Of a DNA stretch of 64,000 bases, positions 1 through 6,649 are shown piece by piece. The notes under the pieces were generated by a model. That model did not search any database. It saw nothing but the letters and a program-made list of their open reading frames with translations, and had not been told where the DNA came from. A program made the translations under genes and the position numbers. How positions within the stretch are numbered: position 1 is the stretch's first letter; each line of letters begins with the position of its first letter. Source of the DNA: Mycobacterium sp. (GTDB taxonomy: Bacteria; Actinomycetota; Actinomycetes; Mycobacteriales; Mycobacteriaceae); assembly GCA_003987775.1 (NCBI GenBank), contig RXJD01000066.1, positions 62,001 through 126,000 on the forward strand. Direction: 5' to 3'.

Positions 1-62
1 ACAAAGATCAGCGCCGCGTACGACCCGGCGGCTCGCAGCACGGCGCGCTTACCCGAGACCAC
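1..62 (-). CDS. Sugar ABC transporter permease, N-terminal fragment (cut by window edge)
   Basis: Only the first 20 codons lie in the window. Reading minus from a GTG at 62 gives VVSGKRAVLRAAGSYAALIF, a basic start leading into a hydrophobic stretch as expected for a binding-protein-dependent permease. The start overlaps the end of the upstream permease gene by 14 nt, so translation is probably coupled. An in-frame GTG at 44 is a possible later start. Position after a substrate-binding lipoprotein and a first permease indicates the second permease of the importer (Rv2039c position in M. tuberculosis). The identity rests mainly on context. Confidence 0.6.
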   Translation of the reverse strand, partial: MVSGKRAVLRAAGSYAALIF

Positions 63-981
63 GGGACGACTCCCAGGTGCGCCGGCGGGTGATGCGCAGT
101 TGCAGCACCGTCAGCACCAGCAGGATGGCGAACATCACCCAGGCCAGCGCCGAGGCGTATCCGAATTCCAGGAACGAGAACGCGTGCTGGAACAGCATGA
201 TGCCCAGCACGTAGGTACCGGTCTCGGGGCCGCCGTTGGCGCCGGTCAGGACGTAGACGAGGTCGAAGGACTGGAAGGCGTGGATGATCGAGATGACCAC
301 GACGAACGACATCGCACTTCGGATCAGTGGCACGGTGATGGACACGAACTGCCGGATCTCGCCCGCGCCGTCGATCCTGGCCGCCTCGTACACCGTTTCC
401 GGGATGCCCTGCATCGCTGCCAGCAAGATCACGGTGGCGAACGGGACGCTGCGCCAGACGCTCACCATGCACAACGACACCATGGCCCAATGGGGTTCGA
501 CCAGCCACGGTATCGGACCGATTCCCACCCAGCCGAGCATGATGTTCAGCAACCCGTTGTCGGTGTTGAACACGAATTGCCAGACGACGGCCATCACGAC
601 CGAGGAAATCGCCAGCGGCAGGAAGACGATGGTGCGGAAGACGCCGATTCCCTTCACTTTCCGGTTGAGCACGCCGGCGACGACAAGGCTGATCAGCACG
701 GTGGGCAGCACCGTTCCCACGGTGTAGACCACCGTGTTGCGCATCGCGATCAAAAACAGCGGGTCCGAGGTGAACAACTGCGTGAAGTTGGCCAGGCCGA
801 CGAACTTGGCCGGGGTGAACATGTCCCATTTCTGCACACTCATATACAGCGAGAAGCCCAGCGGGAACAGCATGAAGAGCAGCACCGCGGCGAGGTTGGG
901 TGCAACGAAAAGCCTTCCGGCCCAAGCGCGTCGGCGCCACGGGAGGGTCTTTGCGGGGGTGGGCGTGTCGGTCGCGGTCAC
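49..981 (-). CDS. Sugar ABC transporter permease (MalF/UgpA type)
   Basis: This 310-residue integral membrane protein should form half of the channel of a carbohydrate importer. After a short basic cytoplasmic N-terminus it has a first membrane helix (about residues 25-45) and further helices from about residue 75 on. The EAA-type loop that contacts the ATPase is visible as EAARIDGAGEIRQF around residue 200, the signature of sugar permeases of the MalF/UgpA group. The GTG start overlaps the TGA of the upstream lipoprotein gene (GTGA), and the end overlaps the next permease, so the three genes form one operon. The substrate cannot be read from sequence. The gene occupies the Rv2040c position. 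Confidence 0.9.
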   Translation of the reverse strand: MTATDTPTPAKTLPWRRRAWAGRLFVAPNLAAVLLFMLFPLGFSLYMSVQKWDMFTPAKFVGLANFTQLFTSDPLFLIAMRNTVVYTVGTVLPTVLISLVVAGVLNRKVKGIGVFRTIVFLPLAISSVVMAVVWQFVFNTDNGLLNIMLGWVGIGPIPWLVEPHWAMVSLCMVSVWRSVPFATVILLAAMQGIPETVYEAARIDGAGEIRQFVSITVPLIRSAMSFVVVISIIHAFQSFDLVYVLTGANGGPETGTYVLGIMLFQHAFSFLEFGYASALAWVMFAILLVLTVLQLRITRRRTWESSRGLG

Positions 982-2297
982 GGGTTTCGCAGCACCTCGT
1001 CGACCGAATGTGACAGCCCGGACAGCGACGTTGCCGGGCGCGCCCCCCGCAGCACCGGCCCGAAATTGCGGTCCATCAGGGCGACGACCTTCTCCCAGGC
1101 CGGCGTGATCGGCAGCCCTTCGGACACCAGCGGACCGTCGGTGAGCACCTCGAGGTTGCCGACGCGCCGGTGTGCGTCGGCGAATCCCGGCGAGTTGATC
1201 GCGGATCGCAGCACCGGCACGAACAAGCGGGACTCACCGATCAGGGCCTGACCGACGGGCCCGCAGGCGAATTTGACGAACTCCCACGCCTGCTCCTTGC
1301 GCTTGCTGGTCGCCGCGATGGCAAGGCCGGTGACTCCGATATTGGAGCAGGCGCTGTGCCCGCGCGGACCCAGTGGCAGCGGTGCGACGTCGAAATCCAG
1401 ACCGTCGGCCCGGTCGAAGGTTTGATAGCGCCAGTGCCCGCCCAGCGCCATGGCTGCCCTGTTGACCGAGAAGAGGTCGGCGTTGGACATGGATTGCTGG
1501 TCGGAAGCGCCGGGTGAGACCTTGTGCTTGTTGATCAGGTCGGCGTAGAACTGCACCGCCTCGACGAAGGCGTCGTCGTCGAAGTTCAGGTGGGTCGGGT
1601 TGGTCCGCGGCGACGACCAGCGGACCCCGTTGTTCATCGCAAACAGGCCGGCCGAATAGAACGAGACCCAGGCGTTGACGAATCCCCACTGCGTCACCCG
1701 CCCGGACGCCTCCCGCTTGGTGAGAGCCGCTGCCGCATCGAGGAATTCGGTGAAACTCCAGCTCTGCTGCCAGGTCCCGGGCGGCGGCCGAACCCCGGCG
1801 GCGTCGAACAGGGCCTTGTTGTAGAACAGGTAATTTCCCGACCACTGCTCCGGGAAGGCGTACTGGCCGCCGCCCGGACCGGCCGGGTAGGTGAACGTCC
1901 GGTAGAGCGCGTCGATGCTGTCCGCCTTCAGTTGCGCGGCAAAGTCCGCGTCGCGGGCGAGCAGGGAGTTGAGGTCGAGCAGCACACCGCGGTCGGCGAG
2001 TTCGGCATAGGTGAGTTCCCACGTCATCAGCACATCCGGGCACTTCCCGCCGGCGCAGAATGTGGACAGTTGCTGCATCACGCCGGGCCCGGACAGCAAC
2101 GCCCGCACCTTGATGTCAGGGTGCCGGCGCTGAAATTCGTTGACCACTCTCATCCGCGGCCGGATCTCGTCGGGGTTGGCGGCGAAGAAGAAGGTCAGTG
2201 CGTCGTCGTCCGAAGCGCAACCCGCGGCCCACGGTGCCAGCGCGAGCGCCCCCGCGCCCTGTAGCAGGCTGCGCCGTCCAAACGGCTTGTCGATCAT
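978..2297 (-). CDS. Sugar ABC transporter substrate-binding lipoprotein
   Basis: The 439-residue extracytoplasmic solute-binding protein belongs to family 1 (MalE/UgpB-like). The N-terminus has a twin-arginine motif (GRRSLLQG) followed by a hydrophobic stretch and a lipobox ending AAGC at about residue 27, so it is probably a Tat-exported lipoprotein anchored on the outer face of the plasma membrane. The mature part shows typical SBP features such as NEFQRRHPDIKV and an open sugar-cleft layout rich in aromatic residues. It heads the importer operon and overlaps the permease start by 4 nt. No ATPase gene is in the window and it is expected further left. It occupies the Rv2041c position. The sugar specificity is unknown. 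Confidence 0.9.
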   Translation of the reverse strand: MIDKPFGRRSLLQGAGALALAPWAAGCASDDDALTFFFAANPDEIRPRMRVVNEFQRRHPDIKVRALLSGPGVMQQLSTFCAGGKCPDVLMTWELTYAELADRGVLLDLNSLLARDADFAAQLKADSIDALYRTFTYPAGPGGGQYAFPEQWSGNYLFYNKALFDAAGVRPPPGTWQQSWSFTEFLDAAAALTKREASGRVTQWGFVNAWVSFYSAGLFAMNNGVRWSSPRTNPTHLNFDDDAFVEAVQFYADLINKHKVSPGASDQQSMSNADLFSVNRAAMALGGHWRYQTFDRADGLDFDVAPLPLGPRGHSACSNIGVTGLAIAATSKRKEQAWEFVKFACGPVGQALIGESRLFVPVLRSAINSPGFADAHRRVGNLEVLTDGPLVSEGLPITPAWEKVVALMDRNFGPVLRGARPATSLSGLSHSVDEVLRNP

Positions 2298-2396
2298 GGT
2301 GCTCCCGGAACCGGCCCGTTGCCGCCCTTAGCGGTGTCTGATGTTCTTCATAGCGGACAGTCCTGTGCTCCGCCTGGGATGCGCTACTTCCGGTGC

Positions 2397-3293
2397 TCAG
2401 GACGGCCGTGCCGGCGGCAACGTCAGGACGGCGGTCCGCAGTCTGGCGGGGTCGCCGGTGATGTCGACGACCTGGATCCGGTGGTCCGCGTCCATGGCGA
2501 TGTGCAACAGCGCCCGCAGCCGGCCGGCGGGTGCGATGGCGATGCCCGGACGCCCGTCGATCAGCACCACCACCCCGGCGCGCGAGCGGTCGGTGAACTG
2601 CCGGGTCTCCTCGGCGACGGTTCTGGCCCCCCGTATTTCGGCGGGCACGTCGGCCGGGACCAGCGACGGATCGACCCGGCGCACGACGTCGGGGGCAAGC
2701 AGCTCCACCAGGGCATCAATGTCACCGCGCCGGGAAGCCGCCAGGAAGGCCCGCACCACTTGCACATGATCGGCAGCCGGTGGTGCGACGGCGGCCGACG
2801 CCGGGTGCAGTCTCCCCCGCGCCCGGCTGGCCAGCTTCTTGGCAGCCGCCGGTGTGCGGTCCAACAGGTCCGCGATCGTCTCGAACGGCACGGCGAACAC
2901 GTCGTGTAGGACGAAGGCGACCCGTTGCGCGGGCGGCAGCCGGTCAAGAACGACCAGCAGCGCACGGCTCACCGAATCCGCGATCAGCGCGTCTTCGTCT
3001 GCCGCGGCCGCGGCGAATCGTTCGCCCACCGCCGCCTCGTCGAGGGGCTGTTCGGCCCGACGCCTCCGCGCCCGCAGCTGGTCGAGCGCCTCGCGTGCGG
3101 TGATGGTGGTCAACCAGGCCGTCAGATTGGCGACGTCGGCATAGTCGGATCGGCTGGCCTTCAACCAGGCGGCCTGCACCACGTCTTCGGCGTCAGGCAG
3201 GGACCCGAGCAGTTGAAAGGCCACCGAGGTGAGGCGCCCTCGATCTGCCTCGAATCGCTGGGACAGATCGCCAAGGTCCAGAGCTGTATTCAC
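2397..3293 (-). CDS. ECF sigma factor with C-terminal SnoaL-like domain (ECF41 type)
   Basis: The 298-residue protein is an extracytoplasmic-function sigma factor. Region 2 is seen around residues 10-75 (LLGSLPDAEDVVQAAWLK) and region 4 around residues 105-165 (LPPAQRVAFVLHDVFAVPF, then a helix-turn-helix). About 120 further residues form an NTF2/SnoaL-like domain (VRAFLAASRRGDIDALVELL, then DVVRRVDPS), which is the architecture of ECF41 sigma factors. In that family the extra domain tunes sigma activity in place of a separate anti-sigma factor. The GTG start faces a DoxX-like gene 73 nt away, and an ECF41-like promoter lies between them, so this sigma may control that neighbour. SigJ of M. 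tuberculosis has the same architecture, but this gene is not at the sigJ locus. Confidence 0.85.
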   Translation of the reverse strand: MNTALDLGDLSQRFEADRGRLTSVAFQLLGSLPDAEDVVQAAWLKASRSDYADVANLTAWLTTITAREALDQLRARRRRAEQPLDEAAVGERFAAAAADEDALIADSVSRALLVVLDRLPPAQRVAFVLHDVFAVPFETIADLLDRTPAAAKKLASRARGRLHPASAAVAPPAADHVQVVRAFLAASRRGDIDALVELLAPDVVRRVDPSLVPADVPAEIRGARTVAEETRQFTDRSRAGVVVLIDGRPGIAIAPAGRLRALLHIAMDADHRIQVVDITGDPARLRTAVLTLPPARPS

Positions 3294-3294
3294 G

Positions 3295-3321
3295 GGTCAC
3301 CTTTCCGGTGCGGAGATCGTC
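3295..3321 (+). promoter_or_regulatory. Candidate ECF41-type promoter of the DoxX-like gene
   Basis: GGTCACC at 3295-3301 and CGTC at 3318-3321 are separated by 16 nt. This resembles the ECF41 target motif as I recall it (TGTCACA, 16-17 nt, CGTC). It starts 2 nt upstream of the sigma gene's start codon and 46 nt before the DoxX-like start, the arrangement expected when an ECF41 factor drives its divergent neighbour. Two of seven -35 positions differ from the consensus. Confidence 0.4.
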
Positions 3322-3366
3322 AAGAAGGTGATGGCATCTGTCCGACCCGCGAAGGAGACCTTTCCC

Positions 3367-3726
3367 ATGACTCTAATGCACACCGCATACGTGCCGGTGG
3401 TCGTCACGACCATCGCCGCGACCGCGGCGATCGCCTTACCCGACCTGGTTCCCGCGCAGTTCGTGTTGGCGAATTCGGCGCGGGTGGGTGTCTCACGCTC
3501 GTGGCTTCCGACCCTCGCCGTGCTGAAACTTGCCGGCGCGGGCGGCTTGTTCGTCGGCCTGCTCGGCTTGCGACACATCGGAATTGCCGCTGCCGTCGGG
3601 CTGGTGCTCTACTTCACCGGCGCCGTGATCGTGCATGTACGGGCACGCGTCTTCTCCAACATCGCCTTTCCCGGCGGCTACCTGCTGCTGTCGGTCCTCT
3701 CGCTGGCGTTGTCGGCGACGCAGTGA
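3367..3726 (+). CDS. DoxX-like small membrane protein
   Basis: A 119-residue protein with four predicted membrane helices. The charged/polar SARVGVSRSWLPTLAVLK segment between helices one and two matches the DoxX-like family (PF13564). The function of this family is not firmly known. Some DoxX proteins take part in redox defence at the membrane. The ATG at 3367 is chosen because GAAGGAG lies at 3351-3357, nine bases upstream, and because the hydrophobic domain begins right after it. The gene is divergent from the ECF41-type sigma gene and probably its target. It ends immediately next to the stop of the convergent gene. Confidence 0.75.
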   Translation: MTLMHTAYVPVVVTTIAATAAIALPDLVPAQFVLANSARVGVSRSWLPTLAVLKLAGAGGLFVGLLGLRHIGIAAAVGLVLYFTGAVIVHVRARVFSNIAFPGGYLLLSVLSLALSATQ

Positions 3727-4524
3727 TCAGGCGGGAAAATAGCGGACGGCGTTGATCCGGTTGGCACGCCAGGCGACATCGGCGAAAACGATGCCCCGCC
3801 CGCGATCTGAGGCCACCGACACCACGACGGTCGATCCCGCACCGATCATCTTGGTCCAGTGGGCATTTCGGAGGTGCTCAGTGAGTTGGGCGACGTCAAG
3901 TTTCTCGTTGTCCCCCAGCGTTAACGCGGCCGCCGGCGACAGACTCGCACGGGCGGCGGACTCGTCACCGCGGGCGATCGCCTGCAGAAAGCCCTCGACC
4001 AACTTCTTGTGCCGCGCGCCCACCCGGCGGAAGCCCGTCATGAAGCCGACGGCGCCACGCGGACCCTGGTTGCCCAGCAACCCTTTACCGAGTTGCACAC
4101 CCGGGTTCAACGCGCGGGTTCCGGTTTTCAGGAACTGCACCATCATCGCCGGCAGCTCCCAATAGGCGCGCAGGTGCGCGACTTTCCACTCCCCGTTGAC
4201 CTCGCGCAGGTCGTAGCGCAGGAAGGCCGGTATGAACATCGTCACCGCATCGCCCATCGCCACCTCCAGCTCGAGGTCGCGGAGCACCGTCGGCCCGGAC
4301 ACGATATCGAGGTCGCGGTGGAACGTGATGCCGCGCGGGCCGATGAACGTGTCGTAGAAGCGGTAGATCTCATCGTGTCCGACGTGCGGGCTTGATCCGA
4401 CCGGGTCTTCGACTCGGCCGTCAGAGGTGAAGACCTGGACCCACCCGTCGCGGTCGTGAACCGAAACCGCTTGGGGCGAGCGCTCGACCGCGGCCAGCAG
4501 GTCGTCTCTGTGCGATGTCGTCAT
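3727..4524 (-). CDS. NTF2/SnoaL-like protein of the Rv2042c type
   Basis: A 265-residue protein of unknown function. The first half looks like a SnoaL/NTF2 fold: SPQAVSVHDRDGWVQVFTSD, then a steroid-isomerase-like core ending VNGEWKVAHLRAYWELP. The second half, KKLVEGFLQAIARGDESAA, looks like a second short copy of the same fold, so this may be a tandem NTF2-like protein. The ATG at 4524 is chosen because it forms an ATGA overlap with the pncA stop and gives the length I recall for Rv2042c. It is translationally coupled to pncA. No catalytic residues can be assigned. Confidence 0.75.
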   Translation of the reverse strand: MTTSHRDDLLAAVERSPQAVSVHDRDGWVQVFTSDGRVEDPVGSSPHVGHDEIYRFYDTFIGPRGITFHRDLDIVSGPTVLRDLELEVAMGDAVTMFIPAFLRYDLREVNGEWKVAHLRAYWELPAMMVQFLKTGTRALNPGVQLGKGLLGNQGPRGAVGFMTGFRRVGARHKKLVEGFLQAIARGDESAARASLSPAAALTLGDNEKLDVAQLTEHLRNAHWTKMIGAGSTVVVSVASDRGRGIVFADVAWRANRINAVRYFPA

Positions 4525-5084
4525 AAGCGCCTTCCGATCAATTCGATACTGGCGGTTCGCATCTCGTGCAAAGCGTGGGCCGTCGAATCCGGCGACACAC
4601 CGGCCGTCAGGTCCAATAACACCCGGGTCGCCAGACCGGCCCGGGCCGCATCGTGGGCGGTGTGCCGCACACAGTGGTCGGTGGCGATACCCACCAGGTC
4701 GACTTCGTCGACCCGGTGTTGCCGCAGCCACTCCAGTAGAGAGGTCCCGTTGTCGTCGACGCCGTCGAAGCCGCTGTAGCCCGCTCCGTAGGCGCCTTTG
4801 CGGAAGACGGCCTCGATCTTGCTGGTGTCGAGGGCGGGGGCGAACTCCGCGCCGGTGCTGCCGGCCCGGCAGTGTGGGGGCCAGGACGAGGAGTAGTCGG
4901 GGTCGTCGCCGAAGTGATTGCCGGGATCGATGTGAAAGTCCTTGGTCGCCACGATGTGGTGGTAACCGGGATCACTTGTGAGATAGTCGCTGATCGACCG
5001 GGCGACGCCGTGCGCACCGGCGACGGGCAGTGCACCACCCTCACAGAAATCCTTCTGTACGTCGACGATGATCAACGCTCGCAC
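4521..5084 (-). CDS. pncA: Nicotinamidase/pyrazinamidase
   Basis: PncA hydrolyses nicotinamide to nicotinic acid for NAD salvage, and the same activity converts pyrazinamide to pyrazinoic acid. Starting at the GTG at 5084 (MRALIIVDVQ) gives 187 residues and the M. tuberculosis numbering: catalytic Asp8, Lys96 and Cys138, and metal ligands Asp49, His51, His57 and His71 are all present. His57, replaced by Asp in M. bovis, is intact, so the enzyme should be active. Another GTG at 5093 would add three residues, but the 5084 start has AGGG at better spacing. The gene is divergent from a DoxX gene and overlaps the Rv2042c-like gene by 4 nt. Confidence 0.96.
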   Translation of the reverse strand: MRALIIVDVQKDFCEGGALPVAGAHGVARSISDYLTSDPGYHHIVATKDFHIDPGNHFGDDPDYSSSWPPHCRAGSTGAEFAPALDTSKIEAVFRKGAYGAGYSGFDGVDDNGTSLLEWLRQHRVDEVDLVGIATDHCVRHTAHDAARAGLATRVLLDLTAGVSPDSTAHALHEMRTASIELIGRRL

Positions 5085-5158
5085 GCCGTACACCCTATCG
5101 CCGAATTACCGGGGATCCGGCGGGTTTGTGGGCTGGCCGGCCGGGGAACACAGCGGCC

Positions 5159-6151
5159 ATGTTGATCCGCAGAATCGCCCGACCCATGTTGTCAGCTGTC
5201 TTTATCGGCCAGGGAGTGGACGCCCTGCTCAACCCGAAACCGGCAGCTCAAGCGGCACAGCCGACGGTGAGCGGCTTGCAGTCGCTGCCCGATTCCGTGA
5301 GCAGCAATATTCCTGCGGACGCCGAGACGTTCGCCCAGATCAACGCCGCCGTCCAGATCGGCGGTGGGGTGCTGCTGGCCGCCGGCAAGCTGCCGCGGGT
5401 GGCGTCGGCCGCACTCGCGCTGACGGTGATCCCGGGAAACCTTGGCACGCACATGTTTTGGAACGAGCCCGACCCGGAGCGCAAGGCTGAGAAGCGGCGG
5501 GCGTTCCTGGCCGACGTGAGTTTGCTGGGTGGGTTGCTCATCGCGTCCGCCGACACCGCGGGCAAGCCGTCGTTGGGCTGGCGCGGGCGCCGCGCCGCCG
5601 AGCGGCTCTCCGACAAGGTGTCCGGCGCGCTGCCGGGCTCCTCGCACGACGTGCTGGACTCGGAGCTGGGCGAGAAGATCGTGCATGGTCTGCAGGCCGG
5701 CGCCGAGCGTGGCCGCGAACTGGCCAGTACCGCAGCAGAACGCAGCGCTCCGTACGCCGAAGCCGCCCTGGAGCGTGGCCGCGAGCTGGCGAACACGGCA
5801 GCCGAGCGCACCGCCCCGTACGCCGAGGCAGCCCTCGAACGCAGCCGGGAGCTGGCCACTACGGCCGCCGAGAAGAGCAAGCCGTACGCCAAGAAGGCGC
5901 GCAAGCGCAGCGAGAAGCTGGCCCACAAGGCCGCCGACCGCGGTGCCGACTACGCCGAACTCGCCCGCAAGCGGAGCGAGAAGCTGGCCGATACCGCCCG
6001 CGAGCGTGGTCTGGAAATCGCCGAAACCGCGCGTGAACGTGGCTCTCGGCTGGCCGACACGGCGGTGACCCGCGGCAACGAGCTGGCCGAGACGGCGCGC
6101 GACCGACTCGACGACCAACTCACCAGCACCCGTAAGCGCTGGGGACGCTAG
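5159..6151 (+). CDS. DoxX-family membrane protein with a C-terminal 22-residue repeat tail
   Basis: A 330-residue two-part protein. Residues 1-135 form a DoxX-type four-helix membrane domain (RPMLSAVFIGQGVDALLNP, NAAVQIGGGVLLAAGKLPR, PGNLGTHMFW). Residues 183-314 are six exact-period 22-residue repeats, rich in Ala, Glu, Arg and Lys, of the form ERGRELAxTAAERxAPYAEAAL. These should make a long amphipathic helix on the cytoplasmic side. The first three copies are near neutral, the fourth and fifth strongly basic. The ATG at 5159 is chosen because the hydrophobic domain begins there. The end, STRKRWGR, is basic. Function is unknown: membrane scaffolding, lipid-surface binding or nucleoid contact are possible guesses. 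Confidence 0.8.
   Translation: MLIRRIARPMLSAVFIGQGVDALLNPKPAAQAAQPTVSGLQSLPDSVSSNIPADAETFAQINAAVQIGGGVLLAAGKLPRVASAALALTVIPGNLGTHMFWNEPDPERKAEKRRAFLADVSLLGGLLIASADTAGKPSLGWRGRRAAERLSDKVSGALPGSSHDVLDSELGEKIVHGLQAGAERGRELASTAAERSAPYAEAALERGRELANTAAERTAPYAEAALERSRELATTAAEKSKPYAKKARKRSEKLAHKAADRGADYAELARKRSEKLADTARERGLEIAETARERGSRLADTAVTRGNELAETARDRLDDQLTSTRKRWGR
5705..6100 (+). repeat. Six tandem 66-bp coding repeats (22-residue period)
   Basis: Six consecutive 66-bp units encode residues 183-204, 205-226, 227-248, 249-270, 271-292 and 293-314 of the DoxX-family protein. Each unit is itself two 11-residue halves, the period typical of amphipathic helices lying on a membrane surface (apolipoprotein/LEA style). 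The first two units are nearly identical and later ones diverge, which suggests growth by local duplication. Confidence 0.85.
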
Positions 6152-6160
6152 CCGCCGCTC

Positions 6161-6649
6161 TTAGCCGCCCCGCCTCAGAAAGGCATCGACGATCGCGTCC
6201 ACACCGCGATCGTCGATGTCGACGGCGACTCCTGGTTCGTCGGCGTCAAGCGGCTCCAGCGTGTCGAGTTGCGATTGCAGCAGGCTCGCGGGCATGAAGT
6301 GTCCGGGCCTGGCGGCCAAGCGGTGGGCTATGACGTCAGGTCGTCCGCGAAGGTGCAGGAAGTAAGCCGACGGGCTGTACCGCCGCAGCCGGTCGCGATA
6401 TGTCCGCTTGAGGGCCGAGCAGCTCATCACACCGCCGGGGTGCGCGGCCAGCCACTCCCCGACCCTGTCCAGCCACGGGAAGCGGTCGTCGTCGGTCAGC
6501 GGTTGACCCGAGGCCATCTTGGCGATGTTGGCGGGTGGGTGCAGGTGGTCGGCATCCTCGAACGGCACGTCCAACCGCTTGGCCAGTGCGGCGCCGACGG
6601 TCGACTTGCCCGACCCGGACACCCCGGTCACGACGACTGTGCGTGTCAC
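6161..6649 (-). CDS. gntK: Gluconokinase
   Basis: A 162-residue P-loop kinase that phosphorylates D-gluconate to 6-phosphogluconate, feeding the pentose phosphate pathway. The Walker A motif GVSGSGKST sits near the start, followed by FEDADHLHPPANIAKMASG, PLTDDDRFPWL and SCSALKRTYRDRLR, all hallmarks of GntK. The usual family length is about 160-175. The GTG at 6649 is chosen because it overlaps the upstream TGA as GTGA and puts the P-loop at residues 8-16. A longer reading from 6679 would add ten residues inside the upstream gene. It is translationally coupled to the phosphotransferase-like gene. Confidence 0.9.
   Translation of the reverse strand: MTRTVVVTGVSGSGKSTVGAALAKRLDVPFEDADHLHPPANIAKMASGQPLTDDDRFPWLDRVGEWLAAHPGGVMSCSALKRTYRDRLRRYSPSAYFLHLRGRPDVIAHRLAARPGHFMPASLLQSQLDTLEPLDADEPGVAVDIDDRGVDAIVDAFLRRGG

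Noticed and set aside
100..1251. Long plus-strand frame opposite the ABC permease and lipoprotein genes
   Set aside because: Its translation is low-complexity, His/Gln/Arg-rich and without domains. The minus strand has membrane helices, an EAA loop and a lipobox.
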